Below, in pieces: positions 51,282-59,993 of a stretch of DNA of 64,000 nucleotides. Below the pieces are notes generated by a model. That model did not search any database. It saw nothing but the letters and a program-made list of their open reading frames with translations, and was not told the DNA's origin. The position numbers were made by a program, and so were the translations under genes. The first letter of the stretch is position 1. Each line of letters opens with the position of its first letter. This DNA comes from Nocardioides perillae. Lineage in GTDB: Bacteria > Actinomycetota > Actinomycetes > Propionibacteriales > Nocardioidaceae. The DNA is taken from the NCBI RefSeq assembly GCF_013409425.1, contig NZ_JACCAC010000001.1:3286001-3350000 (forward strand), written 5' to 3'.

Positions 51282-52168
51282 CCCGGCCCGCGACCGAGCC
51301 CACCGACGCACGTCGACCCCCGGCGCAGCGGGTCGTGTCGCTGCTGCCGTCGGCCACCGACGTGCTGACCGCGCTGGGAGCGGGCGACGCGCTCGTCGGC
51401 GTCACCTTCGAGTGCGACGTGCCTGCCGGCCTCGACCCGCGGGTGGTGTCGTCCACGACCCTGCCCGAGGGGCTCGCGCCGGCCGAGATCGACGCCCGCG
51501 TCTCGGCTGCCGCGGCGGCCGGCGAGGACCTCTACCGCCTGCACACCGACGCGCTGGCCGACCTCGACGCCGACCTCGTCATCACCCAGGACCTCTGCGC
51601 CGTCTGCGCCGTCGACGCCGGCACGGTCGGCGAGGCGCTCGCCCACCTCGGCACCGACGCCGACGTGCTGACCCTCGACCCCCGCACGCTCGACGACGTG
51701 CTCGACACGGTCGCCACGGTCGGCCGGGCCATCGGCCGCGAGGACGCGGCCGCCGCGCTCGTGCTCGACCTGCGGGCCCGCCTCGACGCCGTGGTGCGCC
51801 GGGTGGCCGGCCGCCCGCGCCCGCGCGTGGTCGTCCTGGAGTGGACCGACCCGCCCTTCGGGCCCGGTCACTGGATCCCCGAGATGGTCGAGCTGGCCGG
51901 CGGCGCGTGCGTGCTCGGCTGGCCGGGCGAGCGCTCGCGGCCGACCACCTTCGACGACGTGGCCGCGGCCCGGCCCGACGTCGTGGTGGTCGCCCCGTGC
52001 GGCTACGACCTCGCCCAGGCGCGCGCCTTGGCCGACGACCTCGTCGAGCGCGGCGTGCTGCCGGCCGGCGTGCCCGTGGCGGCCGTCGACGCCGATGCCC
52101 ACTGGGTGCGTCCCGGCCCCGGCCTCGTCGGCGGGGTCGAGGAGCTCTCTGCGATCCTGCACCCGTGA
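51278..52168 (+). CDS. BtuF-like cobalamin/siderophore-binding fold protein without signal peptide
   Basis: 296 residues; the GTG at 51,278 overlaps the kinase stop by 4 nt. Periplasmic-binding-protein class III fold: RVVSLLPSATDVLTALGAGD, then VITQDLCAVCAVD and GGACVLGWPGERSRPTTFDD. No signal peptide or lipobox is found, so it is probably cytoplasmic, unlike classical BtuF, and no permease or ATPase gene is adjacent. Ligand unknown (a corrinoid is the family guess). Confidence 0.85.
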   Translation: MTRPATEPTDARRPPAQRVVSLLPSATDVLTALGAGDALVGVTFECDVPAGLDPRVVSSTTLPEGLAPAEIDARVSAAAAAGEDLYRLHTDALADLDADLVITQDLCAVCAVDAGTVGEALAHLGTDADVLTLDPRTLDDVLDTVATVGRAIGREDAAAALVLDLRARLDAVVRRVAGRPRPRVVVLEWTDPPFGPGHWIPEMVELAGGACVLGWPGERSRPTTFDDVAAARPDVVVVAPCGYDLAQARALADDLVERGVLPAGVPVAAVDADAHWVRPGPGLVGGVEELSAILHP

Positions 52169-52560
52169 GCGACTCGCCCGACCTCGACGCCTGCCTCGCG
52201 CGCTGGCACGCCCTCGTCGCCGATCCCGACCCCGCGGCGCTCGCGGCGCAGGTCCACCCCGACGCGGTCTTCCGCTCACCTGCGGTCCACCGCCCGCAGG
52301 AGGGCGGCGCGCTCGTCACGGCCTACCTCACCGCGGCGCTGCGCGTGCTCGGCCCGTCGATCACCTACCACCGGGAGTGGCGACGCGAGACCGGCGCGGT
52401 GCTGGAGTTCACCGCGCTGCTCGGCGACCGCGAGGTGCACGGCACCGACGTCGTGGAGTGGGGCGCCGACGGCCTGATCCGCGACTTCACCGTGCTGGTG
52501 CGCCCGCTGTCAGGCCTCACGGCGCTCGTCGAGAGGATGGCCGCCGAGCTCGCGCGCTGA
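52165..52560 (+). CDS. NTF2-like / SnoaL-type small protein
   Basis: 131 residues; the GTG at 52,165 overlaps the previous stop. Cone-shaped NTF2-like pattern: LARWHALVADPDPAALAAQV, HPDAVFRSPAV, then beta strands HREWRRETGAVLEFTALLG and DVVEWGADGLIRDFTVLVRP. Family members include polyketide cyclases and dehydratases and many of unknown role. Third gene of the ABC1 unit. Confidence 0.82.
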   Translation: MSDSPDLDACLARWHALVADPDPAALAAQVHPDAVFRSPAVHRPQEGGALVTAYLTAALRVLGPSITYHREWRRETGAVLEFTALLGDREVHGTDVVEWGADGLIRDFTVLVRPLSGLTALVERMAAELAR

Positions 52561-52577
52561 CGGCCGGGAGCGTCAGG

Positions 52578-52898
52578 TCAGCCGACCTGGAACTCGCCCA
52601 GCTCGTCCCAGTGGTCGCCCTCCAGCAGCACGTTGCGGATCCTCGGCGTCTCCGCGACGTACTGCGGCAGCTCGGCCTGCGCCTTGCGGAAGTGCGCCGA
52701 CGTCACGTGGGCCTCGGCCGCGTCGTCGCGGAAGGCCTCGATCAGGACGTACTCGTGGGGGTCGTCGACGCTGCGCGACCACTCGAAGAACAGGTTGCCC
52801 TCCTCGGCCCGCGTGGCCTCGGTGAACTCCCGGGTCAGCTCGACCCAGTCGTCGGCGTGCTCGGGCTTCACCTTCCACTTGACGCAGATGAAGATCAC
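52578..52898 (-). CDS. Antibiotic biosynthesis monooxygenase (ABM) family protein
   Basis: 106 residues; the GTG at 52,898 has AGGAGGAGCC upstream. Ferredoxin-like ABM fold: IFICVKWKVKPEHADDWVEL, FFEWSRSVDDPHEYVLIEAF and HVTSAHFRKAQ. Family enzymes oxidise quinols or small reactive compounds without cofactor; some are heme-degrading. Convergent with the NTF2-like gene, gap 17 nt. Confidence 0.88.
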   Translation of the reverse strand: MIFICVKWKVKPEHADDWVELTREFTEATRAEEGNLFFEWSRSVDDPHEYVLIEAFRDDAAEAHVTSAHFRKAQAELPQYVAETPRIRNVLLEGDHWDELGEFQVG

Positions 52899-52943
52899 GG
52901 GGGCTCCTCCTCGAGGGCGTACGGCGCTGCGTGCGGTCCGACC

Positions 52944-53681
52944 CTAGCCAGCGGCCGGTCGGTCGACGGGGTCGTGGTCGTGGAGCGTGCTGCCGCGCCG
53001 GCGCGGCAACGTCCACGTCAGCATGCCGGCGAAGCGGGGGTAGAGCGCCTCGACGACCGCGTCGTCCTCCCCCGCCGCGACAGCACCGCCGGGGAGCGCT
53101 GCCAGCGCCGCGCGCCCCTGCCGCTCGAGGCGAGCCCCGACCAGCAGCGCGCGCACCCGACCGGCGAGCCCCGCCAGCGCGGCGAGGAGGAGCAGCAGCC
53201 CGAGCACGGCGAAGGCGCCGAACACCCAGGTCACGAGGTCGCCGGCACCGCCGGTCTCCTCGACGCCGGCGCCCATGGACCAGTCCGCGTCGAGGCCGAG
53301 CGGCGCCGCCGGGTCGGCGAGCACCGGCTCGTCGGCCGCGAACGGTCCGACCCCCATCGCGGTGAGGGCCACGACCGGGACGGCGGTGAAGGTCCCGGCG
53401 ACGAGCACGCCGGCCACCGAGCCACCGACGCCCGGACGCAGCAACCGCGGGTCGGTCGGGTGGCTCAGGCCGCGCCGCCCGTCCTCCTGCAGCAGGCGGC
53501 CGAGCGCGACGCGGGTGACCGCGACCTGCCGCTCGTCGGCGCCTCGGGTCTCCTCGAGCAGGCGGCGAGCGGCCGGCACGGCGCCGGAGCGGATCGCCGC
53601 CCCGGTGCGGCCCGCGACGTGCGCCGGCCAGCTGGGCTGGCCGGGCTGGCCGGGCTGGAACGAGTGCGTCTGGTCGTGCAC
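52944..53681 (-). CDS. Hypothetical protein with two membrane segments
   Basis: 245 residues from a GTG at 53,681. Cytoplasmic head with QPGQPGQPSWPAH and a helical region (RRLLEETRGADERQVAVTRV), membrane segments at about 84-110 and 148-175, an acidic loop between them, and a basic C-terminal tail. Not recognised. Lies downstream of the VWA gene with an 81-base gap. Confidence 0.6.
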   Translation of the reverse strand: MHDQTHSFQPGQPGQPSWPAHVAGRTGAAIRSGAVPAARRLLEETRGADERQVAVTRVALGRLLQEDGRRGLSHPTDPRLLRPGVGGSVAGVLVAGTFTAVPVVALTAMGVGPFAADEPVLADPAAPLGLDADWSMGAGVEETGGAGDLVTWVFGAFAVLGLLLLLAALAGLAGRVRALLVGARLERQGRAALAALPGGAVAAGEDDAVVEALYPRFAGMLTWTLPRRRGSTLHDHDPVDRPAAG

Positions 53682-53762
53682 GGTGCTCCCCCGAGTCTCC
53701 GCCGCGCGGCGGTCGGCAGCATCATGCCCCGTCGGCCGGGTCCGACACGTGCGGGGCCGGCC

Positions 53763-55886
53763 TCAGCCTGCCCACCAGCCGCGACCACCACCGCCCCAGC
53801 GACCGAAGAGGTCGCCGTAGCCGCCGCCGGCGGGCCCACCGCCGGCGCCGCCGGGCCCGCCGCGCCCGCGGGAGCCGAGGTAGCTGCCGACCACGGCCGC
53901 GCCGAGGTCGTCGAGCTCGGGGGCGACCACGTGGCCCTCGACCCGGCGGGCCATCTGCTCGACGAACCGCGCGAGGCCGGGGTCCTCCCCCAAGCGGAAG
54001 AAGGTCGTCTGCGCGCCGAGCCGACCGGCGGCGTCCAGCTCGCGCACCGAGAGCGCGATCGTGAGCGGGTGCGGCGGGTAGTCGAAGAGCACCTCGCCGT
54101 CGGGCTCGAGGTGGGCGGTGGGCTCGCCGTCGGTGACGACGAGCAGCACCGGCTGGGCGTTCGGGTGCTTGCGGAAGTGGCGGTTGGCCAGCAGCAGGGC
54201 GTGGTGGAGGTTGGTGCCCTTGTCCCAGACGGGCTCCAGCCCGGTGAGCTCCTCGACGTCCATCACCTGCGCGTGGCGGCCGAAGCCGACGAGCTGCAGC
54301 GCGTCGCCGCGGAAGCGGGTGCTGATCAGCGTGTGCAGCGCCAGGGCGGTGCGCTTCATCGGCACCCACCGGCCGTCCATCGCCATCGAGAAGGAGGTGT
54401 CGACGAGCAGCGCCACGCACGCCTGCGTGCGGGCCTCGGTCTCGGAGACCTCGACGTCGCGGATGTCGAGGCGCACCGACGGGCGCCCGGTGACGGGGTC
54501 GCGTCGCAGGCCGCCCGGCTCGCCGGCGGAGCGCACGACGGCGTTGGTGATGCTGCGGGTGACGTCCCAGGGCTCGGTGTCGCCGAACTGCCACTCGCGG
54601 CTCGCCCCCGTCAGCTCCCCGGAGGCGCCGGCGCGGCGGATGTCGCGGGCACCCTGGCGCCCCGACATCCGGGTGGCGACGTCGCGCAGCAGCGCCTTCC
54701 CGAGCTGGCGCATCGCCTTCGGCGAGAGCCGGGTGGTGCCGTCGCTGGCGCGCTGGAGGTAGCCCGAGTCGCGCAGCGCCCGCTCGAGCTCGGCGAGCCG
54801 GCGCGCCTCGACCGCGGAGTCCTCCCCCAGCTGCCGGGCGAGGGCGTCGAGGTCGACGTCGTCCATGCGCGCCCCGCCGTAGGACTGGCTGAGCTGCTCG
54901 GCGAGGGCGTCGAGGTCGGCGAGGTCCTGGAAGACACCGGTGCCGTCGCCGAGGCCGAGGCCCTCCTCGCCCTGCATCCGCTCGGAGCCCGACCAGTCCT
55001 CGCCCGGGCGCAGGGCCTGCAGCTGACCGTCGAGGCGGGCCAGCTGCTCCTGCAGCGCCGGGCTGCCGAAGGCCTGCGCCGACAGCTCGGCGAGCTCGCG
55101 ACGCTGCTCGGCGCTCATCGAGTTGAGCATCCGCTGCGCGGCGGCGGCGCGCTGGGCGAGCGCGTCCAGCAGCTCGTCGACGTCGCCGGGCCGCTCCGGG
55201 AAGAAGTCGCCGTGGCGGTCCATGAACCGCTCGAAGTCCTCGGGGGTGTCCTCACCCCGCCCGTGCTTCTCCAGCAGGTCGTTGAGGTCGGCGAGCATCT
55301 GCTGCACGGCGGCGCGGTCCTCGTCGGTGGCGCCCTCGAGCGCCTGCTTCATCCCGGCGAAACGCTGGTCGAGCGCCTCGCGGCCCAGCAGGTCCTTGAT
55401 CTGCTCGAAGGTCTCGCGGGCCTCGCTCGAGGCCCAGTCGTAGGACGCCAGCTCGCTCACCGCGGCGGCCGGGCTGGGTGGCAGCGCGTCGAGCCGGAGC
55501 TCGCGGAAGGCCCGGTCGCCGTCGTCCATCTCGACGTCGCGCGCCAGCTGTCCGCGCTCCTGCCGCACGGCGGTCTCGAGGAGCTCCTGCACCTCCTGCA
55601 GGGTGCCGTCGAGGCGGTGGCGCTGGGCGAGGTCGCGGCGCTTCTCCGCGACCCTGCGGGCCAGCTCGTCGAGACCGACGTGGTCGCGGCCACCGCGGCG
55701 CAGGTGCTCGCGCATCGCGCGCTCGGGGCTGTAGCCGGCCATCACGTCCTCGCCGATGGCGTCCAGCGCCTCGGCGAGGTCGACCGGGGGCGCGAGCGGG
55801 TCGGGGCCGCCGCGGTAGCGCCCGTAGCGCGACCGGTGGCCCGCCCCCCGGCGTCGCCGGTCGTCGGCCGCGCCCGCGTCAGCCAT
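53763..55886 (-). CDS. VWA-domain protein, partner of MoxR-like ATPase
   Basis: 707 residues from the ATG at 55,886, overlapping the ATPase stop by 8 nt. Long helical, Glu/Arg/Gln-rich N-terminal part (about 1-450), then a von Willebrand A domain with the MIDAS motif LLVDTSFSMAMDG (DxSxS), GTNLHHAL (Thr) and LLVVTDGEPTAH (Asp). The last 45 residues are Gly-rich (GGPGGAGGGPAGGG). In MoxR-VWA pairs the ATPase remodels or chaperones a client or inserts a metal; this resembles a chelatase D/I arrangement. Confidence 0.88.
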   Translation of the reverse strand: MADAGAADDRRRRGAGHRSRYGRYRGGPDPLAPPVDLAEALDAIGEDVMAGYSPERAMREHLRRGGRDHVGLDELARRVAEKRRDLAQRHRLDGTLQEVQELLETAVRQERGQLARDVEMDDGDRAFRELRLDALPPSPAAAVSELASYDWASSEARETFEQIKDLLGREALDQRFAGMKQALEGATDEDRAAVQQMLADLNDLLEKHGRGEDTPEDFERFMDRHGDFFPERPGDVDELLDALAQRAAAAQRMLNSMSAEQRRELAELSAQAFGSPALQEQLARLDGQLQALRPGEDWSGSERMQGEEGLGLGDGTGVFQDLADLDALAEQLSQSYGGARMDDVDLDALARQLGEDSAVEARRLAELERALRDSGYLQRASDGTTRLSPKAMRQLGKALLRDVATRMSGRQGARDIRRAGASGELTGASREWQFGDTEPWDVTRSITNAVVRSAGEPGGLRRDPVTGRPSVRLDIRDVEVSETEARTQACVALLVDTSFSMAMDGRWVPMKRTALALHTLISTRFRGDALQLVGFGRHAQVMDVEELTGLEPVWDKGTNLHHALLLANRHFRKHPNAQPVLLVVTDGEPTAHLEPDGEVLFDYPPHPLTIALSVRELDAAGRLGAQTTFFRLGEDPGLARFVEQMARRVEGHVVAPELDDLGAAVVGSYLGSRGRGGPGGAGGGPAGGGYGDLFGRWGGGGRGWWAG

Positions 55887-57300
55887 AGACGGTCTCGCCG
55901 TCGCCGGACTCCTTGGCGACCTTGCGGGCCAGGAAGAGGCCTTCGAGGGCGAGCTCGACCGCACTCGCCCGGGTGCCCTCGTCGTGGGCGTCGAGGCGGG
56001 CGGCGAGCGCGTCGTACAGGTCGCTCTCGCCGGCGCCGGTGGGCGGGAGCGGCGGCAGGCCCGCCAGCAGGTCGCGGGCGCTGACCTGCTCGCCCGTCGT
56101 CACGCTCGCGCCGGCCTCGATCGCCTCGACCAGCGGGCCGAGGTCGAGCCCGCGGAAGCGGCTGCGGACGGTCTCGGCGGTGGCGGTGCGCAGCAGGTGC
56201 TCGAGCACCTGGCGCTCGCGGCCCTCCTCGCCGGTCTCGAACTCGATCTTGCCGCCGAGCACGTCGACGGCCGTCTCGAGGTCGACGACCCGGGCCACCG
56301 CCCGCTCCTCGCCCTGCGTGGTCGCGCGGTGCAGCGCCGCGGCCGCGACCGTCTCGGCACCGGCGATGGCGAAGCGGGCCGAGACCCCGGAGCGCTGGTC
56401 GACCGAGCTGGACTGCCGCAGGGCGCGGGTGAAGCGCGCGAGCACCTCGACGAGGGCGTCGGGCACCTCGGCGACCATGGCCGCCTCCTGCCGGATCACC
56501 GCGACCTCGTCCTCGAGCGCGAGCGGGTAGTGCGTGCGGATCTCGGCGCCGAAGCGGTCCTTCAGCGGGGTGATGATGCGCCCGCGGTTGGTGTAGTCCT
56601 CGGGGTTGGCGCTCGCCACGACGAGCACGTCGAGCGGTAGCCGCAGCACGTAGCCGCGCACCTGGACGTCGCGCTCCTCCATCACGTTCAGCATCGCGAC
56701 CTGGATGCGCTCGGCCAGGTCGGGCAGCTCGTTGATCGCCACGATGCCGCGGTGGCTGCGCGGCACCAGGCCGAAGTGGATCGTCTCGGGGTCGCCGAGC
56801 GAGCGGCCCTCGGCCACCTTGACCGGGTCGACGTCGCCGATGAGGTCGGCGACGGAGGTGTCCGGCGTGGCGAGCTTCTCGGCGTAGCGCTCGTCGCGGT
56901 GCACCCACACCACCGGCAGGTCGTCGCCGAGCTCGGCGGCGCGCCGCTGCGAGACCGGGCTGATCGGCTCGTAGGGGTGCTCGCGCAGCTCCGAGCCCTC
57001 GATCGCCGGCACCCACTCGTCGAGCAGGCCGACCAGGGTGCGCAGCAGCCGGGTCTTGCCCTGGCCGCGCTCGCCGAGCAGCACGACGTCGTGGCCCGCG
57101 ATCAGCGCCCGCTCGAGCTGGGGCACGACGGTGGTGCCGAAGCCGTGCAGTCCGGGCCAGGGGTCGCGGCCCTCGGCGAGCGCGGCCAGCAGGTTGGCCC
57201 GCAGCTCCTCGCGCACCGAGCGCTGCTCGTGCCCGGAGGCGCGCAGCGCGCCGAGCGTGGTGGGGGCAGGACGACTGGCTGGGGTGCTCGCCTCGGTCAC
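55879..57300 (-). CDS. AAA ATPase, MoxR / magnesium-chelatase subunit I-like
   Basis: 473 residues, start GTG at 57,300; TAGCGT 6 nt upstream (leaderless). Walker A VVLLGERGQGKTRLLRTL, sensor region SHRGIVAINELPDLAERIQ, Walker B-like ELP, LDVLVVASANPEDYTNRG (sensor 1) and the arginine-rich ITPLKDRFGAEI. A helical lid follows. Forms a two-gene unit with the VWA protein, suggesting a chaperone or metal-insertion machine whose client is unknown. Confidence 0.9.
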   Translation of the reverse strand: MTEASTPASRPAPTTLGALRASGHEQRSVREELRANLLAALAEGRDPWPGLHGFGTTVVPQLERALIAGHDVVLLGERGQGKTRLLRTLVGLLDEWVPAIEGSELREHPYEPISPVSQRRAAELGDDLPVVWVHRDERYAEKLATPDTSVADLIGDVDPVKVAEGRSLGDPETIHFGLVPRSHRGIVAINELPDLAERIQVAMLNVMEERDVQVRGYVLRLPLDVLVVASANPEDYTNRGRIITPLKDRFGAEIRTHYPLALEDEVAVIRQEAAMVAEVPDALVEVLARFTRALRQSSSVDQRSGVSARFAIAGAETVAAAALHRATTQGEERAVARVVDLETAVDVLGGKIEFETGEEGRERQVLEHLLRTATAETVRSRFRGLDLGPLVEAIEAGASVTTGEQVSARDLLAGLPPLPPTGAGESDLYDALAARLDAHDEGTRASAVELALEGLFLARKVAKESGDGETVYG

Positions 57301-57361
57301 GCCGCCACGCTACTGCCGCTCCGCAACAGCCCGGCCCGGGTGCCGCGGCGCCCACGCCCGG

Positions 57362-57901
57362 CTAGCTCCCGGTGGTCCCGTCGAGCGCCTCGCGCAGGAA
57401 GTCGGCGTGACCGAGGTGGCGGGCGTACTCCTCGACGAGGTGGACGAGCACCCACCGCAGGCTGGCCCGCTGCGCCGGGTCGTCGTGGCGGCCGTGGACG
57501 CAGAGCCGGTCGAGCGCGGCGGCCCCGTCGGCCGCCACGACCGCCGCGACGCGGGCGCGGGACTCCACGACGGCCTCCTCCCAGCGGCGCCGCAGCACGC
57601 CGTCGGCGACGTCGGGGGCGGTCGTGAGCTCCCAGTCGCGGTCGGCGTCCCAGTCGGCGGAGGCCCACGGCTCGGCGAGCGGGAGGCCGTGCAGCACATG
57701 GGTGGTCCACCAGTGCTCGACGAAGGCGAGGTGGTGCAGGAGGCCGCCGAGCGTCAGCGACGACGGGGCCAGCGCGGTGTGCAGCTGGTCGTGGTCGAGC
57801 CCGGCGGCCTTCAGCCGCAGGGTGTCGCGCTGGTGGTCGAGGAAGCCTGTCAGGGTCGCGAGCTCGTCGCCGGCCAGCGGCGCCTCGGTGCGGTCGTCCA
57901 C
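57362..57901 (-). CDS. DinB-fold (DUF664) protein, mycothiol/bacillithiol transferase-like
   Basis: 179 residues from a GTG at 57,901, with TAGCCT 6 nt upstream. Four-helix DinB bundle: ELATLTGFLDHQRDTLRLKA, then LGGLLHHLAFVEHWW (first His), and WVLVHLVEEYARHLGHADFL with the remaining metal His. Many actinobacterial members are mycothiol-dependent S-transferases, consistent with the mycothiol enzyme Mca in the window. Substrate unknown. Confidence 0.85.
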   Translation of the reverse strand: MDDRTEAPLAGDELATLTGFLDHQRDTLRLKAAGLDHDQLHTALAPSSLTLGGLLHHLAFVEHWWTTHVLHGLPLAEPWASADWDADRDWELTTAPDVADGVLRRRWEEAVVESRARVAAVVAADGAAALDRLCVHGRHDDPAQRASLRWVLVHLVEEYARHLGHADFLREALDGTTGS

Positions 57902-57917
57902 CGGGCGAGGCTAGCGC

Positions 57918-57992
57918 GCGCCGGCCTTGAGCCGGCGCTGCTGCGACGCGGGGGCGACGTTGCGGAGTCGGCGGTCCCGGGCTTGAGCCGGG
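57918..57992. repeat. Two similar GC-rich hairpins upstream of the DinB gene
   Basis: GCGCCGGC-CTTGA-GCCGGCGC (57,918-57,938, perfect 8-bp stem) and CCCGG-GCTTGAG-CCGGG (57,976-57,992) share the loop CTTGAG. The first overlaps the -35 region expected for the leaderless DinB promoter, so it could be an operator. Confidence 0.45.
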
Positions 57993-58054
57993 CTGGGGAG
58001 ACTGGTGCCCGTGCCGGGATCCGGGTCAGCCCCACTCGCCCCGGCCGAGGAGGA

Positions 58055-58094
58055 CCCGCGCGGCCACCTGCCCCGAGACCGGTGGCCGCGCGGG
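58055..58094 (-). terminator. Strong hairpin terminator after the OmpR-type regulator
   Basis: CCCGCGCGGCCACC, a 12-base loop, GGTGGCCGCGCGGG: a perfect 14-bp stem, 37 bases past the regulator stop. No T-tract, as is common in this GC range. Confidence 0.6.
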
Positions 58095-58130
58095 ACCACC
58101 GACCGCACGCTCGACGTGCGCGGGTGAGCC

Positions 58131-58838
58131 TCAGACGGCTTCCATGCGGTAGCCGACGCCCCGCACGGTGCGGATGAGCCGGGTCTCGCCCTTGCCGTCG
58201 CCGAGCTTGCGGCGCAGGTTGCCGATGTGGACCTCGACGAGGTGGGTGTCGTTGACCCACTCGTTGCCCCACACCGAGCGCAGCAGCGCCTCGCGGCTCC
58301 ACACCCGGGCCGGGGTGCGCATCAGCTCGGTGAGCAGGTCGAACTCGGTGCGGGTGAGGGCGAGCTCCTCGCCGTCGCGCAGCGCGCGCCGCCCGTCGAC
58401 GTCGACGGTGAGGACGCCGTGGCGCAGCACCTCGGAGTCGTCGTCGGCCGCGACCGCCGCACCCCGGCGCGGGCGGCGGAACATCGCGTTGACGCGGGCC
58501 TTCAGCTCGCGCGGCGAGAAGGGCTTGCCCAGGAAGTCGTCGGCACCGGTCTCGAGGCCGATGAGCCGGTCGACCTCCTCGTTGCGGGCGGTCACCATGA
58601 CGATGTAGGCGTCGCTGAACTCCCGGATGCGCCGGCAGGCCTCGATGCCGTCGAAGCCCGGCAGCCCGAGGTCGAGGGTGATGAGGTCGGGGTCGGCGCT
58701 GCGCGCCGCGTCGACGGCCTCGCGACCGTCGGCGGCCGAGGTCACCTCGAAGCCCTGCGAGGTGAGCGTCAGCGCGATGAGCTCGCGGATGTCGGCGTCG
58801 TCCTCGACGACCAGCGCCTTGCGGTCCACGTTCTCCAT
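58131..58838 (-). CDS. OmpR/PhoB family response regulator (orphan)
   Basis: 235 residues, ATG at 58,838; CATCAT 6 nt upstream may be the -10 of a leaderless message. Receiver domain: ALVVEDDADIREL (acidic pocket), ITLDLGLPGFDG (phospho-Asp), VTARNEE (Thr) and FLGKPFSP (Lys). C-terminal winged helix: LTRTEFDLLTELMRTPARVW and VWGNEWVNDTHLVEVHIGNL and RGVGYRM. No histidine kinase is adjacent, so its signal is unknown. Pathway role cannot be read. Confidence 0.92.
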   Translation of the reverse strand: MENVDRKALVVEDDADIRELIALTLTSQGFEVTSAADGREAVDAARSADPDLITLDLGLPGFDGIEACRRIREFSDAYIVMVTARNEEVDRLIGLETGADDFLGKPFSPRELKARVNAMFRRPRRGAAVAADDDSEVLRHGVLTVDVDGRRALRDGEELALTRTEFDLLTELMRTPARVWSREALLRSVWGNEWVNDTHLVEVHIGNLRRKLGDGKGETRLIRTVRGVGYRMEAV

Positions 58839-58938
58839 GCGGGCATGATGCCAGAGCCCCCGCACGAGGGTCAGTCGCCTCGCGGGGCGGTGCTGCCGGG
58901 GCGCGGGCGGCACCGGGCGGCGGCGGGTGTGCGCGCCT

Positions 58939-59268
58939 TCAGGCGTGGGAGCGGTGCAGCACCGCCGAGGTCGCCACCAGGACGACGTCGTCGCCGTCCA
59001 CCTCGGCGCGGCCGTCGACCAGCAGCGAGTGCGCGGCCGGGTCGGTAGGCGCGAAGAGCAGCGTCGCCTCCGGGTTGTCCTGCACGTTCAGCACCGTGCC
59101 GCGCCCCGGGCCCGGCAGCCGCACCCGGCCGCCCTCCACGACCGGCGCCACGCTCACCGCCTTGACCCGTCCGGCGCGCTCGCCGTTGCGCGGCGTGGTG
59201 AGCAGGAAGGCCTGCTCGAAGCCGGCCACCGCGGCCGGCAGGTCGGCCACGTCGACGGGGATGCTCAC
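58939..59268 (-). CDS. FMN/pyridoxamine-oxidase-like split-barrel protein (small)
   Basis: 109 residues from a GTG at 59,268. Beta-barrel pattern: FEQAFLLTTPRNGERAGRVKA, then VLNVQDNPEATLLFAPTDP and ALVDGRAEVDGDDVVLVATS-like strands. Resembles the flavin-reductase/pyridoxamine 5'-phosphate oxidase-like superfamily (F420 or FMN binding). Role unknown. Confidence 0.65.
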   Translation of the reverse strand: MSIPVDVADLPAAVAGFEQAFLLTTPRNGERAGRVKAVSVAPVVEGGRVRLPGPGRGTVLNVQDNPEATLLFAPTDPAAHSLLVDGRAEVDGDDVVLVATSAVLHRSHA

Positions 59269-59342
59269 TGCGGCCCTCGGGTGCTCACCCGCCGAGACTA
59301 GACCGCGGGTGACCCGCGCGGGGGGTGGCTCGTTGTCCGGGC

Positions 59343-59564
59343 ATGACCAGCCTGGGCACCGCCTCCCCGGACCCCCACCTGCTGCTCGCCGCCGCGCTCG
59401 GCGTGCTCGTCGTCGTCGCGGTCGTGCTCGCGGAGCGCGCCGCGCACCGCCGCGAGGTGCACGCACGTCGCGTGGTGCTCGCCGCCCACGACTCCCGGCT
59501 CCGAGCCCTCGCCCCGGCGCAGGTGGACGCGGCCTTCGAGCGCCTGGTGGCGCGCCACCGCTAG
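59343..59564 (+). CDS. Small single-pass membrane protein
   Basis: 73 residues from the ATG at 59,343. One membrane helix (about residues 10-30, LLAAALGVLVVVAVVLAE) followed by a basic tail rich in His, Arg and Ala. No family recognised. It ends 9 bases before the ychJ start, and its stop codon overlaps the -10 of ychJ. Confidence 0.6.
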   Translation: MTSLGTASPDPHLLLAAALGVLVVVAVVLAERAAHRREVHARRVVLAAHDSRLRALAPAQVDAAFERLVARHR

Positions 59565-59573
59565 CGTCGAGGG

Positions 59574-59993
59574 GTGCCCGACCCCTCGCCCACCGACCGC
59601 TCCCCCGGGGACCCCTTCGCGCCCGCCGCCTGCCCGTGCGGCCGCCCCGCGGCGTACGACGCCTGCTGCGGCCCGCTGCACCGCGGCTCCCGCCCGGCGG
59701 CGACCGCGGAGGAGCTGATGCGCTCGCGCTACAGCGCCTACGCCCGGGGCGAGGCCGACCACCTCTTCCGCACCTGGCACCCGCGGACCCGCCCGACCGA
59801 CGTCACCACCGACCGCGGCCTGCGGTGGACCGGGCTGACCGTGCTCGACACCGTCGCGGGCGGCGTCGACGACGAGGAGGGCGTGGTGGAGTTCGAGGCG
59901 CGCTGGGACTCACCCGCAGGCCCCGGACGGCTGCGTGAGCGCAGCCGCTTCGTGCGGCGCGGCGGGCGGTGGGTCTACCTCGACGGCTCCTGA
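59574..59993 (+). CDS. YchJ family protein (SEC-C-type zinc motif, NTF2-like fold)
   Basis: 139 residues; the GTG at 59,574 has TAGCGT 6 nt upstream. Zinc knuckle ACPCGRPAAYDACCGPLH at the N-terminus; then LMRSRYSAYARGEADHLFRTW and the NTF2-like body with FEARW and SRFVRRGGRWVYLDG. YchJ proteins are conserved but uncharacterised. The last 19 bases overlap the convergent gene. Confidence 0.9.
   Translation: MPDPSPTDRSPGDPFAPAACPCGRPAAYDACCGPLHRGSRPAATAEELMRSRYSAYARGEADHLFRTWHPRTRPTDVTTDRGLRWTGLTVLDTVAGGVDDEEGVVEFEARWDSPAGPGRLRERSRFVRRGGRWVYLDGS

Noticed and set aside
52095..56084. 1,329-codon plus-strand frame
   Set aside because: It spans several opposite-strand genes including the VWA protein; length alone reflects lack of stop codons at high GC.
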